Shown here one piece after another: positions 55,527 to 64,000 of a stretch of 64,000 nucleotides of DNA (within the stretch, counting starts at the first letter, position 1; each line of letters begins with the position of its first letter). The DNA comes from Symsagittifera roscoffensis. Taxonomy: Eukaryota > Xenacoelomorpha > Acoela > Convolutidae. The notes under the pieces are model-generated. The model ran no database searches and was not told the origin of the DNA. It saw only the letters and a program-made list of their open reading frames with translations. The stretch lies in NCBI RefSeq assembly GCF_963678635.1, contig NC_087067.1:10401716-10465715 (forward strand), in the 5' to 3' direction. Position numbers and translations under genes: made by a program.

Positions 55527-57203
55527 ATGAGGGAAAAAAAGTCTCCACAGGTCTACGTGAGGGATGTGATCAGACGTCAACAGGAGTTGAACGATTTATG
55601 CAGACGACATACTCAGCAATCACAGGCAAGGCAGAGGAAAAAATTCGACAAGAAAGCAGCTGGTGCAAAAGCTTACAAGGTGGGAGATTATGTATGGGTA
55701 TTTCAGAACGTTATACCACCGGAAGGAACAAAAAAGCTCCTAAAAAAGTGGAGGGGACCATTCATGATTACGGAAGTGCATCAGGAGGGACGCTTTTACA
55801 GACTGAGTACTGGCCGAGCCGCTCATTACGAAAACATTAAGCCACACAATCCATCGACAGAAGACTGGTGTATACCTGCAGACATGGAAGAAGGGGATTA
55901 TCTAATGATGGATCCTGCTTGTGAGGTCAACGAGAAGGGTACAAGAGAGAAGAACGATGGAAACGAAGTCGTGGAGGAAGGAACGAATACACCACTGGAC
56001 CTGGATCCAAACGAGGTGATCGAAGAGGACGATGAAACCTTACCCTACGCAGAGGAGGATTGGCAGGATCCCGAACAGATGGAGGTTCCCAAGAATTTGG
56101 AACCGGATCTTCCGTTCACGATGCAAACTCGTCAGAGTGACGGGACAAGACCAAGAAAGAAGTATAACCCTTACGGTGACGACTTTGTAGTGGATAGGAT
56201 AGATCTGAAGAAGACAGTGGAAGAAGTAGTGGGTCTAGAAGAGATAACTGTGTCACAAGACATCGACACAGTCGATGATCACGACAATGAGTGGGTCGAC
56301 GACAGGTCGAAACCCGAGGTAGAATTCGACGACGAGCAACAGCAGTCATATGAACAAGACTTGACGAACCTGCGTGTCTTAGAATGGCTGAACGAAATGA
56401 CGTCGGACCCAGAGGAGACCAGTGTCACGATTCAAGAAGTAGATCGTGAAAGCATAAAATACATGAAGACCGAACGAGATGATCCTTCCTGGGCTGCCCA
56501 GGAAGGGCGACTACTCATTCCGGCTTCCAATCTCGATTTGATACCCGGTATGCGATCGACGGGGACGTCGATGGATATTTTTGTCCGGGGAGTGGGGGTA
56601 GGACTTACCCACACTGAAAACTTGATAATAAAAAAATTGAGAATAGCAAGAGAGACAGGAGACTTAGAAGCAGAAACAGGCGAAGAACCTAAGAAACCTG
56701 ACATAGGGAGGGTAGTTGAGTCATATTTTAGCTTACCAAATGAATATTCAAGAAACATAATACTAACAGACAGTGATTTTATACTCACAAATAGAACATG
56801 TGCGATAGCAATCACAGCAGACATGAGTTTTAGGACAGCGTTAGCGGCATATTTTAAGAGAGAATATAAAAACATAGAGTTCCTATGGAAACAAAGACCA
56901 GGAGTAGGGGGCGTAGCGGCCTTACCTCCGGCGGCGTCACAGATACCGGAAAAATACCTAAGCTTCTTGGTAACGAGGGCGACGGAGAATCAGCACGTGG
57001 AACCAGAGAACCTAGTCTTGTCCTTGACGAGGTTGAGGGACTTCCTCGTGGAAATGGACGTGAAGGAGCTTTCGCTTCCAGTGTACGACCCGAACAGAGG
57101 ACGACTGCACCCTCGAGAACTGTACGCGCTGGTACACGTGATATTCTCTGATACTAATATACAAATATATTTACATAAGAAATATTACTTAAGTATAGGC
57201 TGA
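55527..57203 (+). CDS. Integrase C-terminus (GPF) fused to acidic region and macro-like domain
   Basis: A 558-codon open frame. Residues about 25-110 are the integrase C-terminal region with the GPY/F motif (WRGPFMITEV, then RFYRLSTGRAAHYENIKPH). A long acidic segment follows (about 115-340). Residues about 400-550 read as a macro domain: CAIAITADMSFRTALAAYF, GVGGVAAL, KYLSFLVTRATE, LVLSLTRLRDFLV, VKELSLPVYD, LHPRELYALVHVIF and IQIYLH follow, in order, the strands and helices of the TARG1/OARD1 ADP-ribose hydrolase family. The Gly-rich ADP-ribose loops are changed (MGAGIA-type to FRTALAA; GCGLD-type to DPNRGRL), so binding or hydrolysis may be lost. In known macro proteins the domain binds or removes ADP-ribose. 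The frame is open although neighbours are broken. Confidence 0.75.
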   Translation: MREKKSPQVYVRDVIRRQQELNDLCRRHTQQSQARQRKKFDKKAAGAKAYKVGDYVWVFQNVIPPEGTKKLLKKWRGPFMITEVHQEGRFYRLSTGRAAHYENIKPHNPSTEDWCIPADMEEGDYLMMDPACEVNEKGTREKNDGNEVVEEGTNTPLDLDPNEVIEEDDETLPYAEEDWQDPEQMEVPKNLEPDLPFTMQTRQSDGTRPRKKYNPYGDDFVVDRIDLKKTVEEVVGLEEITVSQDIDTVDDHDNEWVDDRSKPEVEFDDEQQQSYEQDLTNLRVLEWLNEMTSDPEETSVTIQEVDRESIKYMKTERDDPSWAAQEGRLLIPASNLDLIPGMRSTGTSMDIFVRGVGVGLTHTENLIIKKLRIARETGDLEAETGEEPKKPDIGRVVESYFSLPNEYSRNIILTDSDFILTNRTCAIAITADMSFRTALAAYFKREYKNIEFLWKQRPGVGGVAALPPAASQIPEKYLSFLVTRATENQHVEPENLVLSLTRLRDFLVEMDVKELSLPVYDPNRGRLHPRELYALVHVIFSDTNIQIYLHKKYYLSIG

Positions 57204-57560
57204 GTGACGTGCGAGAGGGGGTTAGGCTAAAGACTAAGTTGTGTGTAATGTGTGATATGTATGTTATGTTATGTGTTATGTTATTAAGCTCTTGGGAAGG
57301 AAGGGGTTAGTGACCATGAACAACTGAATGACGATCTTAGGAATAGATCCAAATTTTGGACGGTCCAATCTTAGGTCGAATTCCAAAACTTTAGAGACCG
57401 ATTGATACTTATTAATTTTAGGAACAGAATCTTTTTATCTGACTGTTTTTAAATGAATTTTAACGAGAAGTTCAGGCGAAACTGACAAGTGTGATCTTCG
57501 TGACTTCTTTTTCTAGATCCTGATTGATCGTTTAATTACTCACTTGAGTCAAACCTTTGA
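57204..57560 (+). other. Spacer between Pol and the unknown ORF
   Basis: No coding signal. GTTATGT-type short repeats occur near 57255-57285. A strong pyrimidine-rich TTCTTTTTCTAG acceptor-like site ends at 57516, so the downstream ORF could be expressed from a spliced RNA, as retroviral third ORFs are; this is inference. Confidence 0.45.
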
Positions 57561-60500
57561 ACCAAACCGGAAGTCAATCAGTGGCTACACTTAAGTCCTA
57601 GAGTAGCGGCATTGGGTGCATATGCTTTTGAGCAAGGCCCTGTGATGATCACGAAGATCCATGCCTACTTGTTAAAGGAGGTGAACCTGGCGGAAAATGC
57701 TGAAGAAAAGACCGCTGAATTTGTAAACAGAATGTGTCAGATTACCCTGGAAAACTTCTGGACCCAGGATGTGAAGGGAGAGAAAGGCTTTGAACGGACG
57801 GGCAGCATGCTGGAAGGGTTGGGAGCCGGATGGACCGCGTCCTTTTTGGCAAAAGTCTACCCGAAAGTATCTCATTACTTGATAAAGCAATTCCTCCAAG
57901 CAGTAGTGGAAGTGTCAATAGTGGAACTACTAGCCTTATTCGTGACGTTTGGAGCAGAGAGTTTCGTGAAAGGACCGGCGATGCTGCTCACCGAAGGAAT
58001 CCAGAACCTGCGGTTAGATGGGCTTCTAACACTGATTGCGATTACCCACGGAAACTTGGGAGAACTAATGAAATTGACACGCTGTCCAGAGCAGATGAGA
58101 GTGAGGGTGAGGAATTTAGATATCAAGAAATCCACGGACTCGTGGAACAAGATAAGAGACCTGAGACACTCTTATCCAATATCTCTTACAACAAAATCGC
58201 TTTGGAACGGGAGAAGATGGGACTGAAAGAGAGGAAGATGTTAGACGACATGTTGGGGGCATGCCCCTGTTGACCGATCTGAGCTTGGCTATGAGAACCG
58301 ATTCCTTAGCATTGATCAGAGGAGCCACGGCGTTCGTGACAATGATCTATGGACCAGCAGTCACGTTTGCGTTCATAAATGCGGGAAGTCCTTGACAAAC
58401 TTGATGAGTGTGAAGGGAGACTGAGTGAGTTGTTGATTGAATCAGCCACTGATGAAGGTGAAGCGAACTCTCCCATCAAGATGACACCGCAAGACGATAA
58501 AGGAGAGATGGTGTATCTGTCAAGAACCAGGAAAGGAACGATGCGGTCCAAATTGGTGATTGATAAGATCAACGAGATGAAAATGAAGTTGGGCAGCAGA
58601 GTGATGCCGAGGAGAGTAGGGAAGACGAAGGTGGATTCGGAGATATCGATAAAAGCCGTCAATTCAGCGAAACGAAAACGAGTCGAAGAGGCCATGGATT
58701 TGGGAAAAGGTGATTATCAATTACCTGGCACGAACAGAATGTTGACCGATGTAGCGATGGTGCCACCCATTCTCATGTCAGGGATAAAGTCAACAGGTTA
58801 CAAATCCAGAAGGAGTGACCGCACTCTGACTGGAGCAACCTTAGAAATGGAAATACTCAGCCTATGTGGAGTGAGCACAATGAAAGATTTTAAGCCATCT
58901 CCCATGAATCACGGAAAGGGAAGTGTCGCAGGACAACTAATACCTGTGGGATATAACCGACTAACAGTGTCGGAGACTGTGTCAATAGATGAACCCGCCG
59001 GTGGATACATGGAGATGTTAGAATACCGAAACTCGGCTAGAGGGTATGTGATGGCCCTGGAAGACGAAAAGGCCATGGAAGGTTATCTGGAGACGATGTT
59101 GCGAGGCACCACCCTCAAGCAGAAGGCGTACGGGACTCCAGCGTCGTCTGAGATACAGGCAGAAACGATGGAGCAGTTAGTGAGCCTTCCATGGAAAGCA
59201 GTGGTGTTACGGTACTTCGAAGAAGAGATGAGGACTGCGCCAAGAATACACGCTCTCATGGCAGTACCTTACGTGAGAACCGAGTTACAACTGAGGTTTG
59301 CCTGGTGCATGATGGGACTGACTCGCGAAGAATATGATTCAGAAGAAAGGAAGAGGTCAAAAGAAGAGAAGGTTTTCCTTATGACGAACCTGAGGGATCT
59401 GATAATCCAAGAGGGAACAGCAGTAGCGTGTGCGAAGCGGAGAGACGCTCTCTGTTTCATTCGATTCATGATAGAGCAGATTTCAGTACCTGCATTGAAC
59501 ACATATGTCAAGATGCTGAGGGAGGGCGATGAGCGAGCGAAAGCCTTACTCTTGCTAGCACTGCTGGATATGCAGCAAAGCAAACCGATGAGGGTGAATA
59601 TGAAAGAACCTGAGGAGTTAGAGCCCATGAGAAAGATAGACGAAATCAGGAGATTTTCAAACAAGGAGCTAAGACTCACCAAAGAATTAATGGGGGCACT
59701 ACCGAAATCCAGTGAGTACTGTGGACCGATCAAGAAGAAGTCGTACAGCTACGTGTCCGGAATCATAGGGATAGCGTACAACCCTTTCCTGAGTGAAGAC
59801 ATGCGCGATTGCTTCTTCGATTATGAGCAGGCAGTGTTGCTAAGATTCTGGTCGTCGAGAATTGTAACGATTGAGAGCGCTACCAATCCTCAGATCAAAT
59901 TGGGACTGGCCTTGGAAGAAGAGGTGACTGCACCTTCCGTACCAAAATCCGACAAAAGAGTGGAATTTGGGTTGGGATTCTCAGATGAACTACTGAGAAC
60001 GAGCTTGATGGTAGTTTGGGAACTGATGAGACCATCATGGTGTCCTAGTCCCAATGCTGACTCGATATTACGGGCGACACAAGACGTGCAGAGGGAGCTG
60101 AATGCAGACTGTAACCTGCGTGACCTGAACATCATATATAATGTGATGATAACAGCCTCTAGGAGCAACGGGGAAGACAAATCGGAGTTGCCTGGCTGGG
60201 GACCAGAAGACTGGGTTAAACCTGGTAGCTGTCTGGCGGAAGTTTGTGGACTAGAAGGTCACGTTTGTGGAGGTCTGGAATGTGTGAAGACCCTAGAGAG
60301 ACAACACAAGCAATTGACGATACTGTTTGGGAATGTCACGATGAAAGCAAGGACGGAAACGGAACTGATCGCAGATTGCCATGGAGGAACCGAGGTGAAT
60401 CTAGTGACTGCAGTAGGATTCTACAGCATGTTTGGTTCTTTAGAGTCACTATTGAATCTGGAACAGAAACATGAGATGGTCACAGCCATCAGTGTAGAAG

Positions 60501-61536
60501 TGTTCCCAGGAGTTCTGCAAACTGAGCAAAAGTATATAGGAAAATGGAGGGAAGCGATCGAGACGGAGATGAACATCAGACATAGTGAGTCTTATTGTAG
60601 ACCATCAGGAGCACGATATTTGGTGGGATCGACATTGGCTCCAATGTGCAAGACCAGATACCCGGTGCATTTTGTAGCTGTGGATGTAAAGAGTACGAGA
60701 ACGATCGTGGATCAAGCCTTCTCAGTGCCAAAGTGTGTGAGACTAACGAAAATGTCCAAAAATCTTACGAGTTGCTCTGTAAGATGTTCTCAGCAGTTTC
60801 AGAGAGAACAAAGGAGGAGTTGGAATCGATACTGGGAAGGAAGTTCATGGGATGCGTGAGTGGGAACTTCAGTGACTTTGAGAGACAGAAACAGAGAGGA
60901 TCAACTGTTACAGATTACAATACAGTAGACGAAAATGATGAAGTCCACCGAGTAATGATGGAAGTGGAACCAATACTGGAAGCTTCGGGAAAACGCAATT
61001 GGAGGAGCATCATGTTGACACATGACGAGTTTCCCTGCCACTGCTTGCTGCAGACTTGGTGGTATCCCGAGCGTAGTAATCTGGTGTTGATCTGGGACTC
61101 TGGAGAGCTGCTCTCCATGGGTTTACCAGACTCATCACAGCCCATAACAATAGTGATAGTGGGAGTTATGACGGCGATACGATGGCTGGAAGCTCACGTA
61201 AGAGAGAACAATAGACAGGAGGCACCGACGAGAGAACAGTTGCAGAAATTGGATTGTCTGAAAGATTTAGATCTTTTTGAGACAATGTGCAAGATTCTAA
61301 ACATTCCGATGGAAGTGAAAAAGATATGGGCGAGAAGACGATTGATGCCATGGTTCAGAGCTAACTTGACTGCATGGTTGTACGAATATGCTAAGAAGCA
61401 TATGTCGAAGCACGGCAGAGTGTACAGTGAATATCAGCTGGACATTGGAGCAGGAGCTTTCAAGCGAGCTTTCGTGACCCATCGGAATGCAGTGACCACC
61501 GCTGTAAAAAGAATTGAACGTGAACAGGACGAGTGA
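57561..61536 (+). pseudogene. Very long unknown ORF downstream of Pol, broken by about four frameshifts
   Basis: Coding composition continues for almost 4 kb (about 1300 codons). Open segments: frame 0 from 57561 to about 58080; frame 2 to 58273; frame 1 from 58261 (MPLLTDLSLAMRTDS, hydrophobic) to about 58375; frame 2 from 58379 to about 60740 (an uninterrupted stretch of about 790 codons); frame 1 to 61536. Visible traits: possible membrane-type stretches near 57910-57970 and 58320-58370, scattered single cysteines, a CGLEGHVCGGLEC pair (near 60245-60290), and Arg/Lys/Glu-rich helices. I see no signal peptide, no furin-like site and no class I fusion protein pattern, so an envelope is unlikely. 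No known domain is recognised. Its position, strand and base composition tie it to the gypsy-like element. Confidence 0.7.
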
Positions 61537-62627
61537 ACGTAGTGGAAAGGAGAAGGAAGAGATTTTGAAGGAAGATTTGGAGAAAAACGTGACGTTGTGT
61601 CTCCGCAACAGCTTCTGCCGAAACAGAGAATCTAACGTGGATCCCCTACCTTGTTGCAAACAGAGGGTAGAAGAGCAGAAGTGTTGGAGGACTGCTTCCA
61701 ACAGCGTCAGAATAGCTAACGATGTGTTGCAAGACACAGAAACTGAAAGTGCAGAGTCAGTGTCACAGGAGGAAGAGATGGAACATTGACAAACGGTCGA
61801 AAGAACAAGAGGCAAAGAGAAAGAAAATAAGAAGAATTTAGAAGTCTTAGAACTTCTAAACGACGAAAAAAAAGAAAACAAAGGAGTGACGAAGAAGAAG
61901 AAATCAAAACTCAGAATTGATTCATGTGTGTGAGAAAAACTCAAGTGCGAAACTAAGCAACCAAGTTGTAATTGAAAACTGAAACATTTAGTTGATCTTT
62001 GAACATTATAGAATTTGTTGCATTTATAAATTTGCATTTTGATTTTAGTTAGTGGCTTTAGAGACACTTACTTACTATTTATTTAGAAAGGCTTGGGTGG
62101 AAGAGTATATTCAAATATTCCAGCCTGCCTGACTGATTTTAATCAACTAGGAGAACTGATCACTTTGTGGTGATATGAAAAGCTTGGGTAATCTCTCGAA
62201 GAGGGAGATTGTTTCATTGTTCTTTCTAACCACAGAGTTTCTTAGTTTTAAAATTCAGGACAATAACAAGCAAGATTTCCGAAGGGAAGGAGCATAGTAG
62301 GATAATTTTAGCTTGTTGGTTGGCAGGACTGTCCTGCAAACCAATATCTTTTTTAAATTTAGGAGAAGAAGTTTTTAATCAGGACATTGACATTGGAAGT
62401 CGGAAAAGATGTTTTTATCTTAGGTCATATCCTCAATGTGCAGATTAATGATGAAATTTGAAGGCTATAGTGATGTAGTATGATGCCATTCATATTCTGC
62501 AGTGAGTTGATGTGACGCGGATAAAAGTGATTTCGTGCATTTTGTAAATTCTGTTCGATGACACTGTACCTATTTTACGAACATTGCGAGATTCAATGAG
62601 GACATTGACCGGACTGTCCGGGGAGTA
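61537..62627 (+). other. 3' non-coding part of the retroelement
   Basis: A short Glu/Lys-rich frame (61514-61789) overlaps the end of the unknown ORF and may be its frameshifted tail. The rest has no gene. The last bases before the LTR-like repeat (GTCCGGGGAGTA) are G-rich and could serve as a weak polypurine tract. Confidence 0.45.
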
Positions 62628-63191
62628 TGTGACATTCGACCAGAATGCACCAAAATGCAAACACAGCAATTTCGAGTTTTTAGCAGCGAGCCTTCCGAAT
62701 TGGCGATTTTGAAGGAATAGAAGCGTTATTCGAACGATTAGACAAATCGGGAGGGCTGAAGGATTTGGAAATTCCTAAATTTTAAAAATGCGAATTGATG
62801 ACGTAACAATTCTAAGAAACGTCAAAAACGGCCATTTTAGAGAAAAAACCGAAACGAGACACAACAACATTAGTTGCGATAGCGATAACGACAAAAATTA
62901 TGATTGAAAAACAACAACAGATTGCAGAAGTAGCAGAGACCGTTCCGAGTTGCAACTATTGTGTCGCTACAATAGTTGCAAGGCCGTTGCGAACAACGGT
63001 GAAGGGTGGAAGACAGTCTTCCGGAAGGAGAATAAGAGTCTTATTTCCCCGGATTCGGGAATCCGGAGGGGTCTCGGGACAGGAACTTTTATCATCTTAT
63101 ATAAACTTTTAGCTTCCCTATTATGTCCTGAATTGAATTTAATTAACATCTGAATTCATTTTGCTAGGATGAGAAGCTAGGAGTTGGGGGA
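62628..63191 (+). repeat. 564-bp LTR-like repeat, copy 2
   Basis: Same length, orientation and nearly the same sequence as 35637-36200, beginning TGTGAC, with TTATATAAAC near 63101, an inverted repeat CCGGATTC/GAATCCGG and TCCGGAGGGGTC. It follows the retroelement coding region, the place of a 3' LTR. The matching 5' LTR next to Gag is missing; copy 1 is 26.4 kb upstream of it with other elements in between. Confidence 0.6.
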
Positions 63192-64000
63192 AAAGGGTTG
63201 ATCCATCTTCGATGGAAATGATGATTTTTATCTACTGAACAAAAACAACAATACTTCAATAAATAGTAGTAGCCCTGATTTTAGGAGTGACCTCGTGGTC
63301 TGGGGATACTGAGACCCAGCCATGAGCTCACTATTTCTGCATGTAATCTAGTTAATTTAAGTGTTTTGACCGAAGCCGAAAGCAGTAACGTTTTTGTCGA
63401 CCCGATGTTAGAAAGACCACCGAAAGTACTGGCTTGGTAGAGACGGTGAAAAGCATGAAGAGCTCTGTTTATACGTTGGCCAGTCGTCTCAGAACCTAGC
63501 TTTATTTTCCGTCGATATGTATCTTCCGGCGAATGTTACAGTCAGGGACACTATCTCTTGTGTTTTTCTACCTCGAACGGTCGGAGCCAATTCGGTTCAC
63601 TTGCGACATGAGATTAAAACCCTCGTTACAGCTTAAAGGCCACTACCAAAATACCCCCCACTCTAGAAAATAAGAACGTCCCCATACTTAGGTCTCAAAA
63701 TACCCAAAACACGCGAACGCCGTTAAAAACAGGGTCAGAACAGTCCGTATGTTTACTTTTTATTAGACAGTGAAACTTTGATCCATTTCAGATGGATCAA
63801 CCTAAAACTCTCCTTATCTCAACATAACAATTATAAAACACACTCAAGAAAACTAAATTGGGTACTCACATACCAGCACACTCAAGAATTGAGGTAACTA
63901 AATTAATCAGTAACTCTAGCATTAAGGTGATTAAGTTTTAACTCAAGAAGTTTGTAATCAATTAATTCCAGCAAGGGAAATGAGTTTCGACTCGAGAATT
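63192..64000. other. Right flank, no gene recognised
   Basis: Contains a word shared with the LINE B start (TATCTTCCGGCGAATGTTAC near 63521), a perfect 9-bp hairpin TTGATCCAT/ATGGATCAA near 63778-63800 and a related shorter one near 63196-63212. CTCAAGAA recurs several times from 63840 onward. No coding region supported. Confidence 0.4.

Noticed and set aside
57561-61536. Envelope glycoprotein for the third ORF
   Set aside because: No signal peptide, no clear surface/transmembrane cleavage site and no terminal membrane anchor; the protein is larger and more charged than gypsy envelopes.
35637-63191. One intact giant retroelement bounded by the two 564-bp repeats
   Set aside because: No target duplication, no primer-binding site after the left copy and no clear polypurine tract before the right copy; unrelated LINE and MCPH1 DNA lie between.

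Overview
The window is nuclear DNA from an animal, probably an invertebrate with an A/T-rich genome. Evidence: genes split by short introns with GT donors and pyrimidine-TTTCAG or TTTAG acceptors (a 7-exon reconstruction keeps reading phase at every junction), a microcephalin (MCPH1) gene, a tandem peptide precursor with a signal peptide, and piggyBac, jockey/CR1-like LINE and Ty3/gypsy-like elements. I cannot name the species. No rRNA, tRNA, CRISPR array or bacterial operon is visible.

Layout. 0-4.5 kb: mostly unannotatable A/T-rich DNA with a decayed LINE reverse transcriptase and a small broken reading frame. 4.5-6.03 kb (minus): a two-exon gene for a secreted precursor of about 13 short amphipathic Gly/Leu-rich peptides. 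6.7-12 kb: a field of decayed and nested MITE-like repeats with G/C-tract ends; one copy has a perfect 8-bp target duplication. 12.7-14.04 kb: a piggyBac-type transposase with an internal deletion. 14.63-14.83 kb: a perfect foldback element. 15.1-15.6 kb (minus): a small secreted six-cysteine protein. 16-23.6 kb: no recognisable gene, several repeat arrays. 23.7-28.1 kb (minus): MCPH1.

28.9-48.4 kb is a LINE landing zone: a 5'-truncated LINE tail (minus), LINE A (30.85-35.3 kb), a 564-bp LTR-like repeat, a genomic copy of a piece of MCPH1 with its introns, LINE B (36.7-40.6 kb), and a recent tandem duplication of about 4.25 kb that copied the 3' half of LINE B plus 2.7 kb of non-coding DNA full of CCGGAGGGGTC-type motifs. 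The second copy holds a further nested 766-bp duplication.

48.5-61.5 kb is a large decaying Ty3/gypsy-like retroelement, all on the plus strand: Gag with two CCHC knuckles, protease, reverse transcriptase, RNase H, then a deletion that removed the integrase catalytic core, then the integrase GPF region. The integrase ORF continues through a long acidic segment into what I read as a macro (ADP-ribose-binding) domain of the TARG1/OARD1 type. Downstream lies about 4 kb of originally continuous coding sequence (roughly 1300 codons, four frame changes) that resembles no protein I recognise and does not look like an envelope. A second 564-bp LTR-like repeat follows at 62.6-63.2 kb. The gypsy-like element with an added macro domain and a giant unknown ORF is the best candidate for an undescribed system here. 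This copy is dead (deleted integrase core, several frameshifts and stops), so intact relatives elsewhere in the genome would be needed to define it.
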